64,000 bases of DNA from Schaedlerella arabinosiphila (GTDB lineage: Bacteria; Bacillota; Clostridia; Lachnospirales; Lachnospiraceae): the NCBI RefSeq assembly GCF_003885045.1, contig NZ_RHJS01000002.1, positions 6,007,302 to 6,071,301 on the forward strand, in the 5' to 3' direction. The notes below the pieces were generated by a model. It did no database searches. It was not told the DNA's origin and saw only the letters and a program-made list of their open reading frames with translations. Shown piece by piece: positions 15,829 to 24,560 of this stretch. Within the stretch, counting starts at the first letter, position 1. Every line of letters begins with the position of its first letter. The translations under genes were made by a program, and so were the position numbers.

Positions 15829-16524
15829 ATGACAGAAGCAAGTGTAAAAATGAGGGAACTTGGTATTTCGGAGGAGGCTGTTGAGGAGGTGCTGTTCGTA
15901 GCCAAAAGGATGGACGACAAAGGACTGGTAAATTCCTTTGCGGGAAATATTTCCACAAAGCGGGACGGCAAGATCTACATCACTCCCACCGGACAGAACA
16001 AAGGGATGCTGACCCCGGAGAAGATTGCGGTCATCAACGAGGACGGAGAGCGGATCTGGGGGATGAAGGAGACTTCGGAGATCATCATGCATTCCATGGC
16101 GTATGATATCTGCGAGGAAAACGGATGGGATGTAGGCGGCGTGGTACACAGCCATTCCAAGGTGCTGACCGCGTTTTCCATGGCCTGCCGGGATATTGAG
16201 ACAGAGGCGCTCCCGGAGATGATGGGGAATTTCCACAAGATCCCATGCGCCCCCTACGGCGCGCCGGGGACAAAATACATCCTCACCATGGCGGAACCAT
16301 ACCTGGCGGAAGGCTACCGCATCGTCCTGCTGGGGAACCACGGCAGCCTGGCGGTGGGAAAGACGGTGGAGGATGCCATGAACATTGTGGAGGCCAGCGA
16401 AGCTATTGCGGAGCAGATTCTGATTACAAATTACATCTTAGGCGGCGAAAAGAAGCTGGACGCGCTGGAAGTTGCAAGGTTCTACGAGATATACAAAGAG
16501 AATCGCGCAAAACGGGTAAAATAA
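15829..16524 (+). CDS. Class II aldolase (FucA/AraD-like)
   Basis: A 231-residue zinc-dependent aldolase or epimerase of the class II aldolase/adducin family. It has GNISTKRDGKIYITPTG (about residues 38-54), the zinc-binding HSHSK (about 106-110) and GNHGSLAVG (about 171-179). Relatives cleave fuculose-1-phosphate, rhamnulose-1-phosphate or similar ketose phosphates into dihydroxyacetone phosphate and an aldehyde, or epimerise ribulose-5-phosphate; this sequence does not fix which. It is the first gene after the promoter at 15656 and precedes ROK, kinase and transporter genes, so cleavage of the sugar phosphate made by the downstream kinase is likely. Confidence 0.85.
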   Translation: MTEASVKMRELGISEEAVEEVLFVAKRMDDKGLVNSFAGNISTKRDGKIYITPTGQNKGMLTPEKIAVINEDGERIWGMKETSEIIMHSMAYDICEENGWDVGGVVHSHSKVLTAFSMACRDIETEALPEMMGNFHKIPCAPYGAPGTKYILTMAEPYLAEGYRIVLLGNHGSLAVGKTVEDAMNIVEASEAIAEQILITNYILGGEKKLDALEVARFYEIYKENRAKRVK

Positions 16525-16561
16525 CCTGCATTTGTAAATAACCGCGATTTCGATTTAATGA

Positions 16562-16591
16562 TTGATTCGCATGCCTGTGAACGCTTATAAT
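16562..16591 (+). promoter_or_regulatory. Possible internal promoter of the ROK gene
   Basis: TTGATT (16562-16567), 18 bp and TATAAT (16586-16591) lie in the 151-bp gap before the ROK gene. It could allow separate expression of the regulator and the distal genes. Confidence 0.45.
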
Positions 16592-16675
16592 GATTCGGTA
16601 AGGGACGTCGCATTCACTGCTGCGCCCGTATAAAACCAAAAGCGTTATGCTCTTCAAGAAAGGCGGACAGGACAT

Positions 16676-17899
16676 ATGGAAAATGAATCAATTCTGGAAA
16701 GCAGAAAATACTACCAGCGGAACAAGATGCTGAACGTGATCCGCACACACACGGACGTTTCCCGAAACGACATCCGGAAGATCACGGCCTACAGTATGAC
16801 CACCGTGATGAATACTGTGGAGGACATGATCCACGACGGGCTGATCTGCGAGGAAGAATGTGAGGAAGCCAGGGTTGGAAGAAAGCCGGTGTGGCTCCGG
16901 CTGAATCCACGGGGAGGCTATTTTGTAGGGGTGGAGTGGAACCGTACCTGGATGCATTGCGTCGTTCTCGATTTTACAGGAAAGCCGATCCATCGGCAGA
17001 GAAAGGCGATCGACGACGCGCACCGGTGTACGGACGGGCTTCTCGGCCTGATCAAGGACATGGTCCGGGAGGCGATCCGGGTGCCTGAAGGCGGGAAAGA
17101 AAAGGTCATCGGGATCGGTCTCGGCGTCCCCGGCTACAGCGACAAGGTGAAGGGGATTGCACTGTCCTACACCTACTTTGAAGGGTGGAACAACATTCCG
17201 GTGCGGCAGATTATAGAAGAGGAATTTCAGATTCCCTGCTATATGGGAAATAACGTAGACGTAATGATCTATGCGTATAAATGGCTGGTGTTCCGCGGCT
17301 CCTGCGACGATATGCTGTTTGTATCCGTGCGGACAGGCGCCAGGGTGATGCCGGTCATCAACAACCAGGCGGTAAGCAGCCGGTACGGGTTTCCGGGAGA
17401 ACTGGGACATATCCGGGTGGGCACCGGCAGCAGGATGTGCTCCTGCGGACGCTACGGCTGCCTCAACTCAGAGGTATCGGACGTGGCGATCATGGGTAAG
17501 ATTCGGGACGGCGTGCTGGCCGGAAGATTTAAAGGGATCGCAGAGATGATCCAGGGGGACACGGAGAAAATCACCATGGCGGTGTTCCGGGAAGCAGTTC
17601 TTGCCGGGGATGAAGATTCCCTGGGGCTTCTGCAGCAGGCCAGCCAGTATCTGGGAAAAGCCCTGGGTATCCTGGTCAATATCTTTGCGCCGAGCAGGAT
17701 CGTCCTGTACGGGGAACTGGCCTCCATCGGAGCTCCCTTTCTGGAACGCCTGAGAACATGTGTGGAGCGGGATGCCATCCCTGAAAATACGGATATATTA
17801 AATATAGAAGTTTCCGAATTTGGTCCGGATCTGGGGGCAATGGGCGCTGCGGCGCTTGTGCTGCAGGAAGCATTCGAATTTCTGGAGGAAACGATCTGA
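16676..17899 (+). CDS. ROK family transcriptional regulator
   Basis: A 407-residue protein. An N-terminal winged helix (about residues 10-70; SRNDIRKITAYSMTTVMNTVEDM) is joined to a sugar-kinase-like ROK domain with IGIGLGVPGYSD near 140 and the zinc-binding CSCGRYGCLNSE near 260-271, where the family usually has CxCGxxGCxE. NagC/XylR-type members bind a sugar or sugar phosphate and release DNA. It lies second in the sugar cluster and probably controls it, perhaps through the 24-bp repeats at 15691 and 15786. The inducer is unknown. Confidence 0.88.
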   Translation: MENESILESRKYYQRNKMLNVIRTHTDVSRNDIRKITAYSMTTVMNTVEDMIHDGLICEEECEEARVGRKPVWLRLNPRGGYFVGVEWNRTWMHCVVLDFTGKPIHRQRKAIDDAHRCTDGLLGLIKDMVREAIRVPEGGKEKVIGIGLGVPGYSDKVKGIALSYTYFEGWNNIPVRQIIEEEFQIPCYMGNNVDVMIYAYKWLVFRGSCDDMLFVSVRTGARVMPVINNQAVSSRYGFPGELGHIRVGTGSRMCSCGRYGCLNSEVSDVAIMGKIRDGVLAGRFKGIAEMIQGDTEKITMAVFREAVLAGDEDSLGLLQQASQYLGKALGILVNIFAPSRIVLYGELASIGAPFLERLRTCVERDAIPENTDILNIEVSEFGPDLGAMGAAALVLQEAFEFLEETI

Positions 17900-17982
17900 A
17901 AACAGGACTTGAAGCGAAAATACGATCTGGGATAAGAGACGATCTCACTTACCGGATGATTTGACATGAAAGAATATTTGAT

Positions 17983-19473
17983 ATGAAGGAAAAATTGATG
18001 ATAGCCGCCGATATCGGCGCGAGCAGCGGAAAAATGGCGGCCGCCGTATATGACGGCCGGCAGATGCACATAAATGAATATTGGGATTTTCCGAACCGCC
18101 CGGCCGACATCGGGACGGCCCTGTACTGGGATGTGTTCGGGCTGTACCATTCCATCCTGGACGGGCTTGCGGTGTTCCGGGAAAAATACGGACAGGCCGA
18201 AACCTTTGCCGTAGATACCTGGGGAGCAAGCTATGGACTGCTGGACAGATACGGACGGCTTTTAGAGCCGGTTTACCACTACCGGGACGAGCGGACGGCG
18301 GGTACCATGGAGGATATGAAGCAGGTGATGGATGAGTGGGAGCTGTTTTTGCTCACAGGATGCCAGTGCAACAGCACCTACACGCTTCCCCAGCTTTACT
18401 CCTGTGTGGTGCAGAAAAGCAGGATACTGGAAACGGCGGAGGATCTGCTGTTTTTACCGGATCTTCTGTCTTACTTCCTGGGGGGACAGATCAGTTGTGA
18501 GATGACCATCGCGGGAACCTCCTGTCTCCTGGAAAACCGGCAGGAGGATTGGAGCCGGGAAGTAATGAAGCGATTCGGGCTTCCGGAGAAAATGCTTCCT
18601 CCCATTGTGGAACCAGGCACTACGAAAGGCAGATTGGGGGCCTGGGCTGTGGAAAAAACCGGGATGCAGGACACCAGGATCATTGCCGCGGTGGGGCATG
18701 ACAGCGCCGCTGCAGTGGCGGCCATACCGGAATTTGGAAAAGACGCGCTGTATATCAGCGTAGGGACCAGCATCAGCATGGGAATCGAAAGGGAGCACTG
18801 CCTGCTGACCAGGGAGGCATTTGAAAAGGGCTTTAAAAATACCGGAGGAATCGACAGGAGAAAGATCATTTACCGTGATTTCTCGGCAAGCTGGCATATC
18901 AATGAATTTTTGCGGACCAAGCGGGAAGGGGGGAAGGACTACTCCCACCCGGATCTGATCTGGCTGGCCCAGAATACGCCGTCCCCCAGGGTCTATATCG
19001 ATGTGGAGGACGGACTGCTCAACACCGCGGGAGGCGATGCGTGCGCCAAGATGAATGATTATCTGCGGCGTACAGGGCAGCGCCTGCTGGAAACAGACGG
19101 GGAATTTATCCGCTGCATCTATGAAAGCATTGCGATGAAGGTTCGGTATTACGCGTATGCATTCCGGGAACTGAAGGAGGATTTCAGGCGGGTCTATGTG
19201 ATCAACGGGGGTTCCAGAAACGGGCTTTTGATGCAGTTCATCAGCGACGCGCTGAATATGGAGATCTGCGCGGGCATGCCCTATGCGACCATTTCCGGCA
19301 ATCTGCTGACACAGCTTTATGCCCGGGGCGAGGTGGCGTCGGTGGAGCAGATGCGGCAGCTTTCAAAGGAATCCTTTGAACTGAAGGTGTACGAGCCGCA
19401 GCAGGGCGCGCAGTGGAAAGAGGAATTTGCAAGATACATCACATTGAGGTCCAGTCAATCAATCATACATTAA
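17983..19473 (+). CDS. Rhamnulokinase-like FGGY carbohydrate kinase
   Basis: A 496-residue FGGY-family kinase. The N-terminal phosphate-binding loop is IAADIGASSGKMAAA, the motif TFAVDTWGASYGLLD is typical of the rhamnulokinase branch, and the C-terminal VINGGSRNGLLMQFISDAL is the second nucleotide-site motif. The enzyme should phosphorylate a ketose at C1 using ATP. A second ATG at 17998 is better placed relative to AAGGA (17987-17991) and may be the true start. It differs clearly from the other rhamnulokinase at 51355, so the two probably act on different sugars. The next gene begins 13 bp downstream. Confidence 0.85.
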   Translation: MKEKLMIAADIGASSGKMAAAVYDGRQMHINEYWDFPNRPADIGTALYWDVFGLYHSILDGLAVFREKYGQAETFAVDTWGASYGLLDRYGRLLEPVYHYRDERTAGTMEDMKQVMDEWELFLLTGCQCNSTYTLPQLYSCVVQKSRILETAEDLLFLPDLLSYFLGGQISCEMTIAGTSCLLENRQEDWSREVMKRFGLPEKMLPPIVEPGTTKGRLGAWAVEKTGMQDTRIIAAVGHDSAAAVAAIPEFGKDALYISVGTSISMGIEREHCLLTREAFEKGFKNTGGIDRRKIIYRDFSASWHINEFLRTKREGGKDYSHPDLIWLAQNTPSPRVYIDVEDGLLNTAGGDACAKMNDYLRRTGQRLLETDGEFIRCIYESIAMKVRYYAYAFRELKEDFRRVYVINGGSRNGLLMQFISDALNMEICAGMPYATISGNLLTQLYARGEVASVEQMRQLSKESFELKVYEPQQGAQWKEEFARYITLRSSQSIIH

Positions 19474-19486
19474 AGGAGGAAAAAAC

Positions 19487-20878
19487 ATGTTTAAGAAAAT
19501 GGTAAGTGTAATGCTTGCAGGAGCAATGGTAATCAGCCTTGCAGCCTGCGGCGGAGGCGGTTCGGGCGCAGATTCGGGAAGCGGCAGCCAGAGTGGGACA
19601 AGCGGCGAAAGCAGCAGCGATGAGGGCAGTGATGAGGGAGGCAGCGGCGAAGCCGGCGGTACGATCTCTCTGTGGACCTGGTCACCGGTTACGCGCACAG
19701 CGGAAAAGATGATCGCAGCATTTGAGAATGAAAATTCCGATATCAAGATTGACTATACGAATTACAACTACAATCCGGAATACTTAGAGGCAATCTCCGC
19801 AGCTTCATCCGCGGACAACCTTCCGGACATCATGGGGCTGCAGCCCGGTTCCCTGACCCAGACCTATTCCGATTATCTGATTGATCTGGGAGAATATGCA
19901 AAAAAGGAATGGGGCGACGACTGGACATCCGTGTATGACAACGTGACACAGAGCCAGCTCCAGCTTGGTAATAAAGAGGGAGACGAAAGCTACTACATTC
20001 TCCCCATTGAGACGCAGGTAATCTATATCGAGTACAACAAGACCCTCTTTGACAGTCTCGGCCTGAAGGCTCCGACTACATACGCAGAGCTGGTAGATTG
20101 CTCAAAGAAGCTCAGAGACGGCGGCTATGCTCCGTTATTCTTCGGCGGCGCTGACGGATGGCAGCATGTAAACCTGCTGATCATGTGTACTTCACAGATC
20201 GACAAAGATCTCTTCGACGCATGCCAGAACGGCGAGAAGGAATGGACCTGCGACGAGATGAAGAAAGCAATGACCAACTACAAGAAGCTGTTTGACGACG
20301 GCGTGATCCAGGACGGCGCGCTTTCCTCCACAAGCTACAGCGACGGAACGACTTTGTTCCTCGCAGGCCAGGCGGGAATGATGGCTCTGGGTTCCTGGTG
20401 GGCGCAGGAATATACGGCAGAAGATGTGTCGGATGCGGTTGCAAACTGGGATTATGATTACTTCTACCTCCCGGCAATCTCTGATGATGTGGAAGACTCC
20501 AAGCCCATCGGCGGCGTAGACTTCGGATACGGCATCACAAAGAACTGCAAGAATCCTGAAGCGGCATGGAAAGCTCTGGCCAGCTTCGCGGCAGGCGCAG
20601 GCGGACAGGAGATCGCAAACGATATGAACAACCATCTGTCCTACCCGGATATGGAGCCGGATACCAGCGCGATGATCGAAAGGGACGGCCTGCAGAATGC
20701 GGTTGACGAGTTCAACAGATCCGGTAAGGATATCGCAGGCGGCCTGGTAAACCAGCGTATCGCGGAATCCACCATTGAGACGGCGGTTCAGGAGGCGATG
20801 CAGGGCCTGGTCGGCGGAGAATACGATGTGGACAAAGCGGCAGCGCACATTCAGGAAGCGCAGGATGCTTTAAAGTAG
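19487..20878 (+). CDS. Sugar ABC transporter substrate-binding lipoprotein
   Basis: A 463-residue extracellular solute-binding protein, family 1. A lipoprotein signal with lipobox LAAC (Cys at about 21) is followed by a Gly/Ser/Glu linker (about 22-58) and the binding domain, beginning ISLWTWSPVTRTAEKMIAAF. It would capture an oligo- or monosaccharide outside the membrane for the two permeases that follow. AAGGAGG lies 8-14 bases before the ATG. A terminator between this gene and the first permease would raise its level relative to the permeases, a common arrangement. No ATPase gene is present, so it likely uses a shared MsmX-type ATPase. Confidence 0.92.
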   Translation: MFKKMVSVMLAGAMVISLAACGGGGSGADSGSGSQSGTSGESSSDEGSDEGGSGEAGGTISLWTWSPVTRTAEKMIAAFENENSDIKIDYTNYNYNPEYLEAISAASSADNLPDIMGLQPGSLTQTYSDYLIDLGEYAKKEWGDDWTSVYDNVTQSQLQLGNKEGDESYYILPIETQVIYIEYNKTLFDSLGLKAPTTYAELVDCSKKLRDGGYAPLFFGGADGWQHVNLLIMCTSQIDKDLFDACQNGEKEWTCDEMKKAMTNYKKLFDDGVIQDGALSSTSYSDGTTLFLAGQAGMMALGSWWAQEYTAEDVSDAVANWDYDYFYLPAISDDVEDSKPIGGVDFGYGITKNCKNPEAAWKALASFAAGAGGQEIANDMNNHLSYPDMEPDTSAMIERDGLQNAVDEFNRSGKDIAGGLVNQRIAESTIETAVQEAMQGLVGGEYDVDKAAAHIQEAQDALK

Positions 20879-20927
20879 GCCGAAAGATTATTTTGGAAAT
20901 TATCATTGATTGAATGCCTGGATCGGA

Positions 20928-20958
20928 GGGGAGCCTTTGCGGGCTCCCCCATTTTTTT
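20928..20958 (+). terminator. Intra-operon terminator after the binding protein
   Basis: GGGGAGCC (20928-20935) pairs with GGCTCCCC (20942-20949) and is followed by TTTTTTT (20952-20958). It lies between the binding-protein and permease genes of one operon and probably acts as a partial terminator that sets their ratio. Confidence 0.85.
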
Positions 20959-20977
20959 CAAGGAAGGAGGGTGTTGA

Positions 20978-21910
20978 GTGGAGAATACGAAAACAAAGAA
21001 AAAGCAGAAGATCAACTGGATCGCATATCTGTTTATCGCGCCGGCAATGTTTTTCTTCTGTCTTTATATTTTGTATCCTATTTTGTTTGTTTCGACACAC
21101 AGTGTATATAAGTGGTCAACCCTGTCGAATATGGAATTTGCAGGACTGTCAAATTATCTCAGCTTATTCAAAGATTCTACATTCTGGACGACCATTAAAA
21201 ACTCGGCGGTCTGGATCGTGGTCACGGTGCCGATACAGGCCTGTCTTGGATTTATTCTTGCGTATATCATCGAAGAACGGCTCGGACGAAAAAAGCGGAA
21301 CGGAAAAGGAATTTCGAAGATGGTATTCCGTACCATTTTTTTTATCCCGGTGGTAACCTCGGTAACGGTTGTGGCGATCGTGTGGAGCAAGATTTTTCAG
21401 CCCTATCAGGGGATTTTGGGATATTACCTGAGCCATTGGTTCAATATGTCCCCCACCATCAATGTGCTTGGAAACGCGAAGGTGGCCCTGCTCGGAGTGA
21501 TGCTGGCGAATATCTGGGAGTGGACGGGATGGTCCATGATCATGTATGTGGGCGGCCTGTCGCAGATCTCCGATGATATCAAAGAAGCGGCCCGGATCGA
21601 CGGCGCCACGGTATGGCAGGAATTGAGATACGTATATCTGCCTTCCCTGGCATCGGTGCACAAATCCCTGCTGATGCTGGGCGTCATCGGCTCTCTGCAG
21701 ACCTACGCGCTGGTGGGCGTGATGACCAACGGCGGACCGAACCATGCCACGGAGATGCCGGGAACGTACATCTTCCTGAAAGGCTTTACCCAGAACCAGA
21801 TGGGATATGCATGTACCATATCCGTAGCGATCCTGTTAGTCGCTTTGATCCTGACATTTATACAGGTGCGTTTCCTTGGTTCCGGTGATTTCATGAGGAA
21901 AGGAGAATGA
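20978..21910 (+). CDS. Sugar ABC transporter permease (MalF type)
   Basis: A 310-residue permease with about six membrane helices, the first at residues 10-35. The EAARIDGATVWQELRYVYLPSL segment is the cytoplasmic loop that docks with the ATPase. It begins with GTG at 20978 behind AAGGAGGG. Together with the next permease and the upstream lipoprotein it forms a CUT1-type importer. The stop overlaps the next start, so both are translated together. The substrate is presumably the sugar processed by the surrounding kinases and aldolases. Confidence 0.9.
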   Translation: MENTKTKKKQKINWIAYLFIAPAMFFFCLYILYPILFVSTHSVYKWSTLSNMEFAGLSNYLSLFKDSTFWTTIKNSAVWIVVTVPIQACLGFILAYIIEERLGRKKRNGKGISKMVFRTIFFIPVVTSVTVVAIVWSKIFQPYQGILGYYLSHWFNMSPTINVLGNAKVALLGVMLANIWEWTGWSMIMYVGGLSQISDDIKEAARIDGATVWQELRYVYLPSLASVHKSLLMLGVIGSLQTYALVGVMTNGGPNHATEMPGTYIFLKGFTQNQMGYACTISVAILLVALILTFIQVRFLGSGDFMRKGE

Positions 21911-22764
21911 CCATGGCAAATTCAAATCATAAAACGGGATCCCGTCCGCAGATGGGGCAGGCAGGATGGATACTGCTGCTGATATTTGCGACGGTCATGA
22001 CGCTGCTGCCCTTGATCTTTACGCTGAGCCTGTCTTTTCGGACGCAGAATTCCATCTACGATCCGCGCCTGTTTGTGACAGAGCTGACCAACGGCAATTA
22101 TATCAAGGCGATGAAGGATAATCCGACCATTCCCTACAATTTTCTGGCAAGCTTTGTGATCTCGACGGTTTCCACGGCTGCGACGGTATTGTTCGCTTCC
22201 ATGGCGGTGTTCGGATTTTCCAGGGAAAATGTGAAAGGGAAGCTGCTGATGTACAATATGATCATGTGCGCCCTGATGGTTCCGATCAGCGCGCTGGTGA
22301 TCCCGATTACCCAGCTCAACAGCAGGTTCGGGCTGCTTGACAACTATTTCGGGCTGATCCTTCCGTATATCGCGCTGAACATCCCTTATGCGGTCACGAT
22401 CCTCCAGGGGTTTATGTCGGGAATCCCGAAGGAACTGGAGGAGGCAGCCATTATTGACGGCTGCACCACCCCGGGGCTGTATGTGCGGATCGTACTTCCG
22501 CTGCTGAAATCCGGTATTGTGGTGGTGTCCATCTGGACGTTTTTGACATGCTGGAACGAATTTTTCCTGGCTCTCTGTACGATGACCAAGGCGACCACTA
22601 AGACGCTGCCGCTGATCGCGCAGCAGTACAAGGGCGTGTACAACAGTCAGCCGGGAGTTCTGTTTGCGATCCTGATTATTATTACGATCCCGATGATCAT
22701 TTTCTATACCATTGTCCAGAAACAGTTTGTAAAGGGGATGACATCCGGAGCGGTAAAGGGTTGA
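21907..22764 (+). CDS. Sugar ABC transporter permease (MalG type)
   Basis: A 285-residue permease with six predicted helices and the docking-loop motif EEAAIIDGCTTPGLYVRIVLPLL followed by a CWNEFF segment typical of MalG-type subunits. The ATG at 21907 overlaps the preceding stop by four bases; a second ATG two codons later is equally possible. It completes the importer. The DhaK-like gene begins 6 bp after the stop, tying transport to the metabolic genes. Confidence 0.9.
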   Translation: MTMANSNHKTGSRPQMGQAGWILLLIFATVMTLLPLIFTLSLSFRTQNSIYDPRLFVTELTNGNYIKAMKDNPTIPYNFLASFVISTVSTAATVLFASMAVFGFSRENVKGKLLMYNMIMCALMVPISALVIPITQLNSRFGLLDNYFGLILPYIALNIPYAVTILQGFMSGIPKELEEAAIIDGCTTPGLYVRIVLPLLKSGIVVVSIWTFLTCWNEFFLALCTMTKATTKTLPLIAQQYKGVYNSQPGVLFAILIIITIPMIIFYTIVQKQFVKGMTSGAVKG

Positions 22765-22770
22765 CGGCCT

Positions 22771-23721
22771 ATGTGGATATTTAACAGTGAAGAGACGGCG
22801 CTTGGTGAAGCGCTGGAAGGAATGATATCAGCGGAACCGGAAACATACCGGAGGCTGGATACAAAGTATGGCTACGGTATGTTCCGCAGAGACCTGCCAC
22901 CGGACCGGGTGCGGATCATCGTGGACGGGGGCGGCGGCTACGGGCCGATGTGGGCGGGATTCGCCCGGCCCGGCCTGGCGGATGCCGCGGTACACGGCGA
23001 ATTTAACAGCGCTCCGAATGCCTACGTGCTCTATGAGATGGCAAAGGCCGTTGATGCCGGGAAAGGCGTGCTGTTTTTGTGCAATCATTTTATGGGGGAT
23101 TACCTGAACAACGACATGGCGCTGGAACTGCTGGAGCGCGAGGGAATCCGTGCAAAAGCCTGTTATATCTCAGATGATGTATGCAGCTGCATCGGTGAGG
23201 AAAAAGAAGCGAGGGGCGGGCTCCACGGAATCGCGCAGATTGCCAAGCTTGCCTGGAACTGTGCGGCACGGGGGGATTCTCTGGATCAGGTCTTTCGTCT
23301 GGCCCAAAAGGGAAACGACAGGCTGCGTTCCATTACGATGAAGGTGGAAGACCAGGGGCAGATCCTGGTGGGGCCGGGATTTTCCGGGGAACCTCCAAAG
23401 GAGACCGTGCCCTTTGAATCGGCAGACCAGTTGGCGTCCCTGGCCCTGGAAAAGCTACTGGCAGAGCTGGAGCCTTATGGCCCGAAGGAAGTTTTTCTTT
23501 GCATCAACCGTCTGCGGAGGATGTGTTTTACCGAGGGCTTTGTGGTGCTAAGAGCGGCGGTGCGGTATCTGCGGGAACGTGGGATAGGCGTGTGCGGGAG
23601 TTCTGTGGGAACGTATTTTGATGTGTTTGATTCCAATGGATGCATGATATCGCTGCTGGCGGCGGATGAGGAAATGAAAGCCTGCCTGGGCAGCGTATCC
23701 GGGTATGATTTTACGGTTTGA
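22771..23721 (+). CDS. DhaK-like kinase subunit lacking the substrate histidine
   Basis: A 316-residue protein of the dihydroxyacetone kinase K-domain family. Alignable parts are VDGGGGYGPMWAGF (usual form GGGSGHEPAHAG), FMGDYLNNDMALEL with the conserved aspartate, and VGPGFSGEPP (usual form GIHGEPG). The histidine that binds dihydroxyacetone covalently in classical DhaK is replaced by Ser in the last motif, and the active-site GHEP histidine is also missing. It may therefore use a different substrate or mechanism. A DhaL-like gene follows; no DhaM phosphotransferase subunit is present, so the phosphate donor is more likely ATP. The exact substrate cannot be read from the sequence. Confidence 0.75.
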   Translation: MWIFNSEETALGEALEGMISAEPETYRRLDTKYGYGMFRRDLPPDRVRIIVDGGGGYGPMWAGFARPGLADAAVHGEFNSAPNAYVLYEMAKAVDAGKGVLFLCNHFMGDYLNNDMALELLEREGIRAKACYISDDVCSCIGEEKEARGGLHGIAQIAKLAWNCAARGDSLDQVFRLAQKGNDRLRSITMKVEDQGQILVGPGFSGEPPKETVPFESADQLASLALEKLLAELEPYGPKEVFLCINRLRRMCFTEGFVVLRAAVRYLRERGIGVCGSSVGTYFDVFDSNGCMISLLAADEEMKACLGSVSGYDFTV

Positions 23722-23737
23722 ATGGAATGAGATGGGG

Positions 23738-23824
23738 CTGCTGCGGTGCGGTAACGACGGGAGTACAGCTTGGGCAAAATGAGACCTATGGATCTGCTGC
23801 GGTGCAGTAACGACGGAAGTGCAG
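23738..23824 (+). repeat. 31-bp imperfect direct repeat between dhaK-like and dhaL-like genes
   Basis: Copies at 23738-23768 and 23794-23824 share CTGCTGCGGTGC, GTAACGACGG and AGT-CAG with three differences. They have a 56-bp period and fill most of the gap between the two kinase genes. No function is evident. Confidence 0.65.
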
Positions 23825-23917
23825 CAACAGCGGATATTACAGCTTTAGCGGAATAGGATGGACAGGGCTGAGGTGCCGCGGCAGCAGCGGACATTCAGTC
23901 TGAGCGAGGTGAGACAG

Positions 23918-24544
23918 ATGGGGCGGATAACGGTAGAAACACTGCAGAAAATGTTTGCGGATGGGGCCCGACTGATAATAGAGAAGGAACCGTATTTGAC
24001 GGAAATTGATTCGGTTATCGGGGACGGGGATCACGGGATCGGGATGAAGCGGGGGTTTTCCGCGGTTGCCGGGCTGCTTGCAGGGAAGTCATTTTCCTGT
24101 GCGGATGAACTCTGCCAGGCGGTCAGCATGGAACTGATCCGGAGTATGGGCGGGGCTTCCGGAGTGATCTTTGGAACTATGTTTTTCGGCGGCATCAGCA
24201 GGCTTCCGCATAAAGATACGGTATCCGGGGAAGAACTGGCGGATTATTTTTACGAGGGCGAGCAGGCTATTGAACGGAGGGGCAGATCAAAGCCGGGCCA
24301 GAAGACGATGCTGGACGCGCTTTATCCCGCTGTCTGTACCATGAAGGATCATGCGGAGGCAGAAATCCCGGATATGTTTTTGGCAGCGCATCGGGCGGCG
24401 CTAAAAGGCATGGAAGAGAGCAAATCCATCCTGCCACGGGTGGGGCGCAGCAAAAATTTCCGGGAGGGCGCAGTCGGGCTTCCAGATCCGGGGGCTGTGT
24501 CTGTATGCTATCTGTTCCAGGCGTTTTCAGAGAGTGCGAGATAG
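23918..24544 (+). CDS. DhaL-like kinase subunit
   Basis: A 208-residue protein of the DAK phosphatase/DhaL family. IGDGDHGIGMKRGF holds the aspartates that bind magnesium and the nucleotide phosphates; MGGASG and PGQKTMLDALYPA follow, and a late GRSKNFREGAVGLPDPGA matches the usual GRASYLGERSIGHQDPGA-type end. It should bind ATP or ADP and phosphorylate a ketone held by the DhaK-like partner. The start at 23918 is preceded by GAGGTGAG; a start at 23858 is possible but has a poor ribosome site. It is followed after 16 bp by the aldolase gene. Confidence 0.82.
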   Translation: MGRITVETLQKMFADGARLIIEKEPYLTEIDSVIGDGDHGIGMKRGFSAVAGLLAGKSFSCADELCQAVSMELIRSMGGASGVIFGTMFFGGISRLPHKDTVSGEELADYFYEGEQAIERRGRSKPGQKTMLDALYPAVCTMKDHAEAEIPDMFLAAHRAALKGMEESKSILPRVGRSKNFREGAVGLPDPGAVSVCYLFQAFSESAR

Positions 24545-24560
24545 GAAAGGGGTAAGAATT

